A stretch of DNA of 34,160 nucleotides from the NCBI GenBank assembly GCA_009838175.1, contig VXSB01000015.1, positions 1-34,160 of the forward strand, written 5' to 3'. The position numbers and the translations under genes are program-made. A model generated the notes under the pieces. It was not told the DNA's origin, searched no databases, and saw only the letters and a program-made list of their open reading frames with translations. The stretch is from Chloroflexota bacterium (GTDB lineage Bacteria; Chloroflexota; Dehalococcoidia; Lucifugimonadales; Lucifugimonadaceae). Below, in pieces: positions 1-7,932 of the stretch; positions within the stretch are counted from its first letter, which is position 1; each line of letters begins with the position of its first letter.

Positions 1-403
1 GCGAGCAAGCGAAGCGAGCTCGCGGGGGATGCCCGTTCAAGGTTCGAGCGAACGGTCTTCTACCCGGCAAACGTCTTTCCGCTTCGCTGGACGGGAGAGG
101 CTGCAGCACCAGCAAGAGGGGTGAATCGAGCGATGACGAGGAGCGGTCTTTCAGAATGCTCCCCGGAGGGCCGACGGTCTGGCGACGTCGGCGGTGCTGG
201 ACTATTGACTGACTTTCACAACCAACTTATCGACGCGATCCGAAAGACGCGGCGATGCTTCGACAAACGACTCGTCGACCAAAAATCCCCCCGAAAGGGA
301 GAATTAAACGCGCTCAAACAGCGTCCATCCTAGTTCAAAAACACCAACCGCGCTTTCCAACCCTCTCTGGGAGAAGGAAACGATGGTAATTTGGAACGAC
401 GTA
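1..403. other. Leading region without a convincing gene
   Basis: No open frame here shows a recognisable protein. A 70-codon frame at 121-333 has no family motif, an arginine/serine-rich composition typical of chance translation, and no good ribosome binding site. The region holds several short G/C-rich inverted repeats, for example GCGAGC at 1-6 with GCTCGC just downstream. It also has two C-run/G-run stretches (about 286-301 and 362-378) that resemble the hairpin seen later at 2131-2153. It lies downstream of the reverse-strand peroxiredoxin gene, so it may hold that gene's 3' end plus degenerate repeats. A structured RNA cannot be excluded, but I could not match one to a known family. Confidence 0.4.
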
Positions 404-877
404 CTAAATCGCCGCCAATGCTGCCTTCACATCATCGTATGAAGGCTCGTTCAAAGGTGAGTCGGATACCCATGCCCAGCGGACATGCCCATCACCATCA
501 ATGACGAAAACAGAGCGTTGCGCGACGTTGTAGCCTTCGATCCCGGCAAGGTTCGGAAGGCTTACCCCATACGCGTCGACAGTGGCACCGCCGAGGTCGC
601 TCAAGAGGGGGAAGGTGAGGTCGTTCTGGGAGTGGAATTCGGCTTGGGAGAACGGTGGATCGACCGAGATGCCAAAGACTTTGGCGTTCATGCCGTTGAA
701 TTCGGCGAGAGAGTCGCGGAATGTGCACATCTCGGTCTGGCAAACGCCGGTGAACGCGGCCGGGAAGAATGCGAGGACGACGTTTGAGCCGCTCTGGTCG
801 CTGAGAGAGACCATCTCTCCATCTGTGGATCTGAGGTTGAAATCTGGGGCGTGATCACCCACCTTAACTGCGGCCAT
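404..877 (-). CDS. Peroxiredoxin, BCP/AhpE-like thiol peroxidase
   Basis: This is a cytosolic thiol peroxidase expected to reduce hydrogen peroxide and organic hydroperoxides. The 157-residue length is normal for the AhpC/TSA BCP/AhpE group. The catalytic P-x3-T-x2-C motif is visible as Pro39, Thr43 and peroxidatic Cys46. A second cysteine, Cys51, lies five residues later, the spacing of the resolving cysteine in atypical two-Cys BCP enzymes, and these are the only two cysteines. The conserved distal arginine is in the Q-R-S-V-F-V-I-D segment. The ATG at 877 has a GGAG about 8 bases upstream on the reverse strand. It is divergent from the ketopantoate reductase-like gene. The physiological reductant is probably a thioredoxin; a trxA lies in the same window at 23279. 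Confidence 0.9.
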   Translation of the reverse strand: MAAVKVGDHAPDFNLRSTDGEMVSLSDQSGSNVVLAFFPAAFTGVCQTEMCTFRDSLAEFNGMNAKVFGISVDPPFSQAEFHSQNDLTFPLLSDLGGATVDAYGVSLPNLAGIEGYNVAQRSVFVIDGDGHVRWAWVSDSPLNEPSYDDVKAALAAI

Positions 878-960
878 GTTTAACTCCGTTGGTTGTCGCG
901 CAAATCAGTTGCTGGTTTAGATTGACGATAGCGATTCTACTAAGATTCGGGCTATCGTTA

Positions 961-2082
961 ATGGATGCGGTTCGATTGAACAAGCCAAAGGAAACGAATT
1001 TGAACGACGGGAAACTCAAGAAACGAGTGTTGATAGTTGGTGCTGGCGCGGTGGGCAGTTACATCGGCGGATGGCTGGCACACACGGGTCACGACGTGGT
1101 TTTCGCCGATTCTTGGGCCGAACAGGTAGACACTATCAACTCCGACGGTTTGCGCGTCGAAGGCCCCCACGAGCCTTTCGTCTCCCATCCGCGAGCCTTC
1201 CACCTCCACCAATCGCAGGCGTTAGCCTTGGAGCCCAAGTTCGATATCGCGTTCATCGCTGTCAAGGCCTACGACACCGCTTGGGCTGCGCGCTTCGCAT
1301 TGCGTTTCGTCAAGGATGATGGCTACTTTGTGTCGTCGCAGAACTGCATGCCTGACAGCGACATGGCAGACGCGGTTGGCGCAGACCGATGTGTCGGGTT
1401 GATCATGTCCTCAATAGCCGTTCGGGTTGGTGGTCCCGGATTGTCGCAACGCGCAGGAACGAAGAGACGTCGAGATTTGGGACACATCGTATTCCGGGCA
1501 GGCGAACATGACGGTTTTGAATCGGAGCGGACCGCAGAATTAATTTCGATACTCGAACCGATAGACGGTGGAAAGACGACGACCAATCTGCAAGGCGAGC
1601 GTTGGGCCAAGCTCTGTCAGAACAGCATGGGCAACCCGGTCGTTGGTGCTACGATGTGCGGATCAGCTACGGTTGCGTCATCGCCGCGCGGTCGCGAGTT
1701 GCAGATACGGTTGGCATCAGAGTCAGCGCAGGTCGGGTTGGCTTTGGGATTGGATGTCGTCAGCTTTGGCGGCTCGACACCGCAGAAATGGTCGGCAGCA
1801 TCGACCGATGGCGAGATGTACGAGGAACTCGACAACAAGTTAGCGGCCAACGCGGGTGCCGGAACTGGAGATTGGCATCCGTCTATGGGTCAGGACGTGC
1901 AGAACGGTAGACCGTCGGAGATCGATTTCATGAACGGTCACGTTCTAAAGATGGGCCGAGAGGTTGGTGTCGATACACCAGTTACAGCTTCGATCGTCGA
2001 TGCGATGCGCCAGGTTGATCGAAGGGAATTGGTGCCTGACGAATCGAACATCGAACTGGTACTTTCGAACGCTGGTTTCTGA
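961..2082 (+). CDS. Ketopantoate reductase-family protein (ApbA/PanE)
   Basis: This is an NAD(P)-dependent reductase of the 2-dehydropantoate 2-reductase family; the classical role is reduction of ketopantoate to pantoate for coenzyme A synthesis. The Rossmann motif G-A-G-A-V-G lies near the N-terminus. The C-terminal ApbA domain shows the lysine/asparagine segment (W-A-K-L-C-Q-N) and the signature Q-D-x3-G-R-x-S-E-I-D with N-G-x-V. The length is about 373 residues from ATG 961, longer than the roughly 300 of E. coli PanE. Many such paralogues act on other 2-oxo acids, so the substrate is uncertain. The start is also uncertain: TTG at 1000 has a better AAGGA upstream and would sit close to the Rossmann fold. 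The open frame extends up to 889, but those residues look non-conserved. Confidence 0.8.
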   Translation: MDAVRLNKPKETNLNDGKLKKRVLIVGAGAVGSYIGGWLAHTGHDVVFADSWAEQVDTINSDGLRVEGPHEPFVSHPRAFHLHQSQALALEPKFDIAFIAVKAYDTAWAARFALRFVKDDGYFVSSQNCMPDSDMADAVGADRCVGLIMSSIAVRVGGPGLSQRAGTKRRRDLGHIVFRAGEHDGFESERTAELISILEPIDGGKTTTNLQGERWAKLCQNSMGNPVVGATMCGSATVASSPRGRELQIRLASESAQVGLALGLDVVSFGGSTPQKWSAASTDGEMYEELDNKLAANAGAGTGDWHPSMGQDVQNGRPSEIDFMNGHVLKMGREVGVDTPVTASIVDAMRQVDRRELVPDESNIELVLSNAGF

Positions 2083-2130
2083 GCGATTCGCGAACCTTGA
2101 TTTCAGACGACATCTCAAAACCCCCTTCAA

Positions 2131-2153
2131 TTCCCCCTTTCCCAAAGGGGGAG
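2131..2153 (+). repeat. C-run/G-run hairpin repeat at the 5' edge of dinG
   Basis: TCCCCCTTT (2132-2140), loop CCC, AAAGGGGGA (2144-2152) forms a perfect 9-bp hairpin, extended by a T-G wobble at 2131/2153. It is followed by a G-rich run. It lies between the stop of the upstream gene and the first conserved exonuclease residues of dinG. Read in frame it gives only a proline/glycine-rich low-complexity peptide. Related C-run/G-run fragments occur near 286-301 and 362-378, so this looks like a small dispersed palindromic repeat. No transposase is associated with it. Confidence 0.55.
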
Positions 2154-2183
2154 GGAGGGGAGGCCTCGCCGCGCTCCGAGACT

Positions 2184-4982
2184 TTGGTGGCGTTGGATCT
2201 CGAGACAACTGGGTTGAACCCTGCAGGCGATCGCATTATCGATGTTGGCGCAGTCAAATTCCGGGGCGATGAACAGATCGGCGAGTTTCATTCGCTGGTT
2301 AATCCGCGGTCTCGGCTTTCGGATTTCATTGTTTCTCTCACAGGCATATCCCAAGCGGACGTCGATGAGGCTCCAGATTGGAACGCGATCCGGGACGATC
2401 TCCAAGAGTTCATCGGCGACGCGAGGCTAGTAGGGCACAACGTCGAGTTCGATGTCGGATTCTTGCGTTCGCACCGTATCCACGTCGAGAAGCTCAGTTA
2501 CGACACCGAGCAGATGGCAAGGGTCGCTTTGCCGGGAGGTCCGGAGTTCGGACTGGTTCGACTGGCGCAACGATTCGGAGTCCTACACGACGACCCTCAC
2601 AGGGCATTGTCGGATGCATTGGCGTCGAGGGATCTCTTCTTGATATTGTTGGCGCGATTCGAGGCCATGCCAACAGCGACTTTGACACGGATCGCGGCGT
2701 TAGGTTCGCGAGCGAACTGGAGTGTCAGCGAGTTGGCATCCAATATGGTGGCCGCTGGCGATGGGACCGACGAAATAGTAGGTCGCCTCGGGATCGACGA
2801 AGATCTGTTGAGCGATCGCATTAGGCTCCCGGGCAGACCAGCAACTTGGGGCGAAAGTACCGTCGAGGACGAAGGTGGTTTTTCGGACGAGCATGTAGTC
2901 CAAACGGAGATGGCGTTCTTGCCCGGCGGGTTGGTGGAGGAGACGATGCCAGCGTTCGAGGCTCGCGATGGACAGCGCGAAATGGCGGTCGCAGTGGCCC
3001 GCACGATTGCTGGACAGGAAAAGTTGATCGTTGAGGCGGGAACCGGCATCGGCAAATCCTTGGCCTATCTTCTTCCAGCGGCATTGATGGTGGCTGGACA
3101 GGGCGGCAAGGCTGTGATCTCAACCAACACCCTGAATCTGCAAGAGCAGCTTTTGAACAAAGATTTTGCGACGGTCCGCGAAATCGTGAAGCGCGAGACC
3201 GGCGTGGAATTGGACGCGGTTCAGCTGAAGGGTCGGTCAAACTATCTGTGCGTCCAGAGATGGCGGGATGCGGTATCGCAACCTAATCATGACCAGTCGG
3301 AAGCGCGCGTGTTATCGCAGTGCCTGAACTGGCTCGGCGATACGAAGACTGGCGACCGCTCAGAGCTGTCTTTGGGATGGGATACCGGGGTTTTCAATCG
3401 TCTTTCGGCAGAAGGTTGCCCTCCGACCATAATTGGCGGTGGTTACCCATGCCAAGGTCCGCCATGCTTCATGCTCAAGGCGCGTTCGGACGCGCACCAG
3501 GCGGATGTACTGATAGTCAATCACGCGCTACTACTCAGCGATATGGCAGCGGAAAACAATATCCTGCCGCCTCATCAAGTCTTGGTTATCGACGAGGCTC
3601 ACCACCTGCGCGATGTTGCTACTCGCCACCTCGGGTTCGAAATCAGGGAAACGCAGTTCATGGACGATCTTGGCGCTTTGACGCGGACCGATGGGATGTT
3701 CCCCCGTCTGGTTCGTCTCGCCACGTCGCGCGGCGGGGGAGAAGAGGCACTATCATCTGTGCCCGACCTGCAACGTCGAGTCGTTGAAGCGGCAGACAAG
3801 GCGACGCTTGAGTCGAGCCGGATGTTTGAGGCACTTCGCGACTTGACGGGTTACGTGACGCGACGGGAACGGACACGCGAGATGCGGATTTTGGGAATGA
3901 CGCGCATCACGAGCGAATGGCGGCGGGGCGTTGACGAGCCATGGGTCGTGCTGCACCCGGCGTTGAGCACGGTCGTAACTGGACTGCGTTCGTTGCTGGA
4001 TCTAGTGAGTAACGATAGTCAACCAGATGCCGCGGTCATCAACGTCAACGCTCTCTACGAACGGCTCAGAGACATCAATAGTTGGTTGATGGCACTGATC
4101 GAACAGCCCGACGAGAACTTCGTCTATTGGAGTTCAGTGAATCAGCGTCGAAACATGGAACTCCATCTCAGCGGTGCACCTCTGGACGTGGCCTCAGAAT
4201 TGCGATCGGGACTGTTTAGTCAAGATCGTGCCCACATCTTGACTGGTGCCACGATTAGTGAATCTGGCAGTTTCGAACGCGTCCAGACCACACTGGGTTT
4301 CGATGCGGACGAGACTCTGAGCATAGGTTCGCCGTTCGATTTCAAGAACGCAGCACTGATCTTGGTGCCTGAAGATATCCCGCAGCCCAACACGCCCGGT
4401 TACAACGAAGCGGTCACGAGCGCGGTTCACGACATCGCGTCGGCGACGCAAGGCAGGACGCTAGCGCTGTTCACTGCGAACTCAGCGCTGAACAACACTC
4501 GTGACGTGCTGTTCAACCAATTCAAGAACACGGAGACTCAGGTGTTTGGCCAAGGCCGGGACGGCCCAGCGGCGCGCGTGATGCAGCTTTTGAACGATAC
4601 CGAGAACGCCGTCGCGTTGGGAGCTATGAGCTTGTGGGAAGGCATCGATCTGCAGGACGCGTCGATCGATTCGCTGGTGATGACAAGACTGCCATTTCCG
4701 GTGCCACGCGACCCGATTCACGAGGCTCGGTCAGAGAATCTTGAGAACCCGTTCAACGGCTATTTCGTACCTGAAGCAGTAACAAAGTTCCGCCAAGGCT
4801 TCGGCAGATTAATACGCTCTCGAACTGACCGGGGGGTTTTTGTCGTTTTAGATAGACGAATCATTTCTAAGAGATACGGACGATTGTTCCAGAAATCTAT
4901 ACCGCAGGGCACGGTTCGACGTGTCACATTAGGCACGATTTCAGAGTACGTCGAGAAATGGTTGGCGGGAGTGCCGGTTTGA
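2184..4982 (+). CDS. dinG: DinG-type ATP-dependent helicase with N-terminal 3'-5' exonuclease domain
   Basis: This is a superfamily 2 Fe-S helicase of the DinG/XPD type fused to a DnaQ-like exonuclease, the architecture of Firmicute DinG (about 930 residues). It acts on DNA in repair or replication-fork processing. The exonuclease motif D-L-E-T-T-G is at the very start and H-N-V-E-F-D about 80 residues later. Helicase landmarks are the Walker A G-T-G-I-G-K-S (about residue 285), four cysteines at about 356, 412, 423 and 428 that fit the Fe-S cluster, D-E-A-H near 470, and C-terminal motifs E-G-I-D-L and Q-G-F-G-R-L-I-R. The frame is open from TTG 2097, but residues before 2184 come from the hairpin repeat. 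I therefore prefer TTG 2184 or GTG 2187, although neither has a clear Shine-Dalgarno sequence. The 3' end overlaps ogg. Confidence 0.9.
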   Translation: MVALDLETTGLNPAGDRIIDVGAVKFRGDEQIGEFHSLVNPRSRLSDFIVSLTGISQADVDEAPDWNAIRDDLQEFIGDARLVGHNVEFDVGFLRSHRIHVEKLSYDTEQMARVALPGGPEFGLVRLAQRFGVLHDDPHRALSDALASRDLFLILLARFEAMPTATLTRIAALGSRANWSVSELASNMVAAGDGTDEIVGRLGIDEDLLSDRIRLPGRPATWGESTVEDEGGFSDEHVVQTEMAFLPGGLVEETMPAFEARDGQREMAVAVARTIAGQEKLIVEAGTGIGKSLAYLLPAALMVAGQGGKAVISTNTLNLQEQLLNKDFATVREIVKRETGVELDAVQLKGRSNYLCVQRWRDAVSQPNHDQSEARVLSQCLNWLGDTKTGDRSELSLGWDTGVFNRLSAEGCPPTIIGGGYPCQGPPCFMLKARSDAHQADVLIVNHALLLSDMAAENNILPPHQVLVIDEAHHLRDVATRHLGFEIRETQFMDDLGALTRTDGMFPRLVRLATSRGGGEEALSSVPDLQRRVVEAADKATLESSRMFEALRDLTGYVTRRERTREMRILGMTRITSEWRRGVDEPWVVLHPALSTVVTGLRSLLDLVSNDSQPDAAVINVNALYERLRDINSWLMALIEQPDENFVYWSSVNQRRNMELHLSGAPLDVASELRSGLFSQDRAHILTGATISESGSFERVQTTLGFDADETLSIGSPFDFKNAALILVPEDIPQPNTPGYNEAVTSAVHDIASATQGRTLALFTANSALNNTRDVLFNQFKNTETQVFGQGRDGPAARVMQLLNDTENAVALGAMSLWEGIDLQDASIDSLVMTRLPFPVPRDPIHEARSENLENPFNGYFVPEAVTKFRQGFGRLIRSRTDRGVFVVLDRRIISKRYGRLFQKSIPQGTVRRVTLGTISEYVEKWLAGVPV

Positions 4983-5875
4983 AATCAGCAGTAAGACTAA
5001 CCGATACGCATGAAAGCGAAACCGTCTCGTTGAGTCTCGATGTCGAGCCTTTCGATTTGCAGCAGACTTTAGACGGTGGTCAGGCATTCAGGTGGTACGG
5101 TACTGGCCATGGGGTGTTCCGAGGGGTTTTGGGTCCTCGCGTTGTGACGATAGAACGCGACGGAACAACCGTTTCGGTAAATAGGACGAGTGGAATTGAT
5201 TGTGAAGCTCTAAGGCGTGATATCGAAGACTACCTGGTAACAACGGCTGATGTGACCGGGTTACGTGCCTTGCTCTCGGATGAGCCGGGGTTCGGACGTG
5301 ATATCGCCGAATTACCGTTAATTCGTGTAATGCGGCAAGACCCTTGGGAATGCTTGGTTGGATTCATCTGCTCGCAGAACTCGAACATTCCTCGCATCAA
5401 GCAGATGGTGGCAGCCGTTGCACGGATGGGGCGGCGCATCGGATCCCAAGATTGGGCTTTCGAGTTGCCGAATCCAAATGTTATCGCCGATGCAGGTGAG
5501 ACGTACCTGCGAGAGGTCGGGCTGGGTTACCGCGCCAAACATCTCGCGTCAACCGCCAAGATGTTGGCGAATTCATCGGACATCGGCGCGCTGCGCGACA
5601 CATCATACTACGACGCGAAAGAAGCATTGATGGAGCTTCCAGGTGTAGGTCCGAAGGTGGCTGATTGCGTGCTCGCTTACTCGTTGGACAAGGGCGAGGC
5701 GTTCCCCGTGGATGTGCACGTTCGGCGTGCCGCAATCCGACTCTACGGTCTCGACGAGGACATCAAAAACGACGCCGTAGGGGAATGGGCCCGCGATCGT
5801 TTCGGCAAATACGCAGCTTGGGCGCAACTCTACATGTTCCGCGACGAGATCAACCGCCGGCTAAACGGCGCATGA
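4958..5875 (+). CDS. ogg: 8-oxoguanine DNA glycosylase/AP lyase (Ogg1 family)
   Basis: This is a bifunctional base-excision repair enzyme that removes 8-oxoguanine and cleaves the abasic strand. The N-terminal segment carries the Ogg-typical Q-T-L-D-G-G-Q-A-F-R-W, followed by a helix-hairpin-helix/GPD domain with L-P-G-V-G-P-K-V-A-D. The lyase lysine is Lys233 and the activating aspartate is Asp252 (P-V-D-V-H-V). Their 19-residue spacing equals that of human OGG1 (K249/D268). The 305-residue length fits the family. The ATG at 4958 overlaps the dinG end by 25 bases; TTG 4979 is an alternative. Overlap with dinG suggests translational coupling of two repair genes. The 3' end overlaps the convergent reverse-strand nucleotidyltransferase gene by 26 bases. 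Confidence 0.9.
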   Translation: MVGGSAGLKSAVRLTDTHESETVSLSLDVEPFDLQQTLDGGQAFRWYGTGHGVFRGVLGPRVVTIERDGTTVSVNRTSGIDCEALRRDIEDYLVTTADVTGLRALLSDEPGFGRDIAELPLIRVMRQDPWECLVGFICSQNSNIPRIKQMVAAVARMGRRIGSQDWAFELPNPNVIADAGETYLREVGLGYRAKHLASTAKMLANSSDIGALRDTSYYDAKEALMELPGVGPKVADCVLAYSLDKGEAFPVDVHVRRAAIRLYGLDEDIKNDAVGEWARDRFGKYAAWAQLYMFRDEINRRLNGA

Positions 5876-7130
5876 CGTAGTTGCGTTCCTCGTGGGCGTT
5901 CGAGATCGAACCTTCAATGCGGGCTGCCAGCAACTCGTCCAAAATTTGACCGATCATCGGACCGCGCTCAACTCCGAGCGAGATTAAGTCGTCGCCATTG
6001 ATAGCAGTTCGCATAGGTCGCAACCGATCTCTGAAGTCGATCAAACGTCGCGAAACATCAGAGTCGGTTTCGACGCAGATCGCAGCGCGGACGACTTCGT
6101 CGCGGACATTAATGAGCGATCGCCACAGTTCGACATCACTAAGATGTTCGGTTCGGCATCTCTTTGCGACGCTACGTACGATGCCGGTTTCGCTGACGAT
6201 TGCCCGCCAATTCGATGGCATCCTTAACCTTTCTGTGAGATCGATCATCACCCCCATTGGCGCTAGATAAGCAAAAGCAGCGAATCGCTCGGACTCAGTA
6301 GCGTCCTTAGAAATTTGTCGGAATGCTCCATCGCGAAAATCGGCACTGGGAACAAACACGTTCAATATCCCGTGTTTGACCCCCATCGCCGTTAGCGCGT
6401 CTAGATTTTCGTGAAGTTGGAACCATAAACGAAATTCGTTGAACACCCTTTGTGGCGATACGTCGCACATTTTTTCTAGGTGACGTAACGACCGCTGTAC
6501 CTCTTTCCCGGTTTCAGGGTCAAATGTGTAGCCGTAGCGTGCAGCGATCCGGACGCCACGCAACATGCGCAATGGGTCTTCGGCGAACGAGTCATCGCGG
6601 ATCACGCGCAGGATTTTTCTTGCCACGTCTCGCCGCCCGTTGAACGGATCGATTACTACTCCGAGGCCGTCGCAGGAAAGCTGGATCGCCATTGCGTTCA
6701 CGGCGAAGTCTCGCCTTTGCAGATCGGATTCGATGTCGTTGACCAGAGTTATCTGGGGCAACGAGCCCCAAGGTTCGTACAAGTCGGTACGCGCGGAAGC
6801 GATGTCGACGGTCGCGGATCCGATCTTGACCTTGACGGTGTGGAGTTGCGATGCGGATAGCAACGAGCAATCGGCGTTTTCTTCGGTTAGTGCCTCCGCG
6901 AGCTTTACGGCATCACCGATGATGGCTACGTCAGGCGAGGTGGCGATTTTCGGGAGCCGTGCAACGATGTCACGAACCATGCCGCCCACCAAGTAGGCTT
7001 TGGTGCCATGGTTTGACGCGGCGCGCGCGATCGTTCCGATAGCGTGGATCGACGCGTCTGGTAATCGGAGGCCGTCGAGCGACAAATATCCGCCGTCACT
7101 ATCGAGGTTTTCGTGCGTTTGATTGATCAT
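5850..7130 (-). CDS. CCA-adding enzyme/poly(A) polymerase-family nucleotidyltransferase with altered DxD
   Basis: By family this should add or repair the 3' CCA of tRNAs, or add poly(A) to RNA. Class II polymerase-beta-type features are present: L-V-G-G-M-V-R-D at residues 47-54, the third carboxylate in T-V-D-I (Asp109), R-R-D-F-x-V-N-A-M-A (139-148), and the D-P-L-R-M-L-R segment. The length of 426 is normal. The key D-x-D motif, however, reads Asp67-Val68-Ala69, because codon 69 (6924-6926 on the plus strand) is GCC. In this family the second Asp is a metal ligand, so catalysis is doubtful unless another residue compensates. The frame is otherwise intact, which argues against simple decay. 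It is convergent with ogg and divergent from the selenoprotein gene. Confidence 0.82.
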   Translation of the reverse strand: MINQTHENLDSDGGYLSLDGLRLPDASIHAIGTIARAASNHGTKAYLVGGMVRDIVARLPKIATSPDVAIIGDAVKLAEALTEENADCSLLSASQLHTVKVKIGSATVDIASARTDLYEPWGSLPQITLVNDIESDLQRRDFAVNAMAIQLSCDGLGVVIDPFNGRRDVARKILRVIRDDSFAEDPLRMLRGVRIAARYGYTFDPETGKEVQRSLRHLEKMCDVSPQRVFNEFRLWFQLHENLDALTAMGVKHGILNVFVPSADFRDGAFRQISKDATESERFAAFAYLAPMGVMIDLTERLRMPSNWRAIVSETGIVRSVAKRCRTEHLSDVELWRSLINVRDEVVRAAICVETDSDVSRRLIDFRDRLRPMRTAINGDDLISLGVERGPMIGQILDELLAARIEGSISNAHEERNYVMRRLAGG

Positions 7131-7189
7131 TGGGTCGATATTTGGAATCGATGTCGCGAATTGTTGATCAATGCGATGTTCGGTTCGCT

Positions 7190-7197
7190 GGTAGAAT
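7190..7197 (+). promoter_or_regulatory. Candidate extended -10 promoter for the selenoprotein gene
   Basis: TGG followed by TAGAAT (7192-7197) is an extended -10 element with five of six consensus bases. No convincing -35 is seen at the usual spacing. Transcription would start near 7204 and give a 5' leader of about 90 bases to ATG 7293. The leader contains an imperfect inverted repeat (GGACGC with GTGT near 7228, pairing with ACAC and GCGTCC near 7255-7269). Confidence 0.4.
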
Positions 7198-7280
7198 CTC
7201 TACGAGTTTGTGAATTCCGAAATATGCGTGGACGCGTGTCGTTAGGATATCTGTAACACCTGAGCGTCCAATCGAAGAAA

Positions 7281-7292
7281 GGTCGGCCGACC
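7281..7292. promoter_or_regulatory. Perfect 12-base palindrome abutting the start codon
   Basis: GGTCGGCCGACC is a perfect palindrome ending at the base before ATG 7293. It follows an AAAGG that is the best ribosome binding site. If it folded as RNA, or bound a protein dimer as DNA, it could affect initiation of the selenoprotein gene. Chance is possible given its short length. Confidence 0.35.
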
Positions 7293-7928
7293 ATGATTAA
7301 CGACCTACCCATGAAAATCGATGTCTTCATCGACTACACCTGACCCTGGGTCCGCCAAGCTGGGATCTGGTTATCCCGGGTGAAGAATGAATTGGGCGAC
7401 GATCTCGAATTGAACTACCGCAGCTTTGCGTTGGAGCAGGTGAATTCCAAAGAAGGACCAGATTGGAAGGCTTGGGAGCAGGGGCCGGATTACGAAAGTC
7501 GTGGTCTGTGGTCGCTGAGAGGCGGTATTGCGGCGCGGATGCAAGGCTACGGCGCACACGACAAGTTCATGCTGGAGTTGCAGCATTTCAAGTTCGTTGA
7601 ACGCGGCGACATTCGGGATCGGGAGCCGATAGTGGAGGCAGCACAGCGGGCCGGGCTTGACATCGACAAATTCGTGGCCGACCTCGATTCGCCAGAGCGA
7701 CTTGCTGAAATCGGACGGGACCATGAGGAGGCGGTGTCAAAAGGAATCTTCGGAACCCCCACGTTCATTTTCGAAGATGGCTCCGCGGCCTTCCTCAAGA
7801 CGTTTACTCCTCCCGAGGAAGATTCCTTGGCGGCGTTCGAAAACATGGTGCTGATGGCGCGCAACCGTCCGTACTTTGGCGAGTTGAAGCGACCGCAGCC
7901 GCCTTGGCCTCAGGGTGTAGAGGTCTGA
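7293..7928 (+). CDS. DsbA/FrnE-like thioredoxin-fold selenoprotein (TGA read as Sec at codon 17)
   Basis: This is a predicted 211-residue thiol/selenol oxidoreductase of the DSBA-like (FrnE/2-hydroxychromene isomerase-like) family. The N-terminus reads V-F-I-D-Y-T-[TGA]-P-W-V-R-Q-A-G. The TGA (7341-7343) falls where family members have the first Cys of C-P-W-C. The frame runs without interruption from ATG 7293 (or ATG 7311) through the TGA to the stop at 7926-7928. The family cis-proline loop G-T-P-T-F is present (Pro156). The second active-site position is Val20, and no cysteine is encoded anywhere, so Sec would be the only redox residue. No signal peptide is seen, so it is probably cytosolic. 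Support comes from the SECIS-like hairpin at 7360-7379 and the tRNA-Sec at 23744. The alternative is a nonsense pseudogene or use of a later start near 7380, which would delete the first strand and the active site. It is followed 4 bases later by rnc. Confidence 0.82.
7360..7379 (+). promoter_or_regulatory. Candidate bacterial SECIS hairpin
   Basis: CTGGGAT (7360-7366), loop CTGGTT (7367-7372), ATCCCGG (7373-7379) gives a 7-bp stem with one G-T wobble. There are 23 bases between the TGA and the apical loop, inside the roughly 16-37 base range described for bacterial SECIS elements recognised by SelB. The loop contains G-G-T, but its first G is third in the loop rather than first or second, a small deviation from the published consensus. 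The hairpin is entirely within coding sequence, as expected in bacteria. Confidence 0.62.
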
Positions 7929-7932
7929 GTCC

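Noticed and set aside
121-333. 70-codon forward frame in the leading region
   Set aside because: No domain, no ribosome binding site, composition like chance translation of GC-rich noncoding DNA.
404-877. Peroxiredoxin as a possible selenoprotein
   Set aside because: The peroxidatic residue is encoded as Cys46, with no in-frame TGA.
7341-7343. Nonsense mutation making the DsbA-like gene a pseudogene
   Set aside because: The frame is otherwise intact for 195 further codons, the TGA is exactly at the catalytic Cys position, and a hairpin and tRNA-Sec are present. Pseudogene status remains possible but is less likely.
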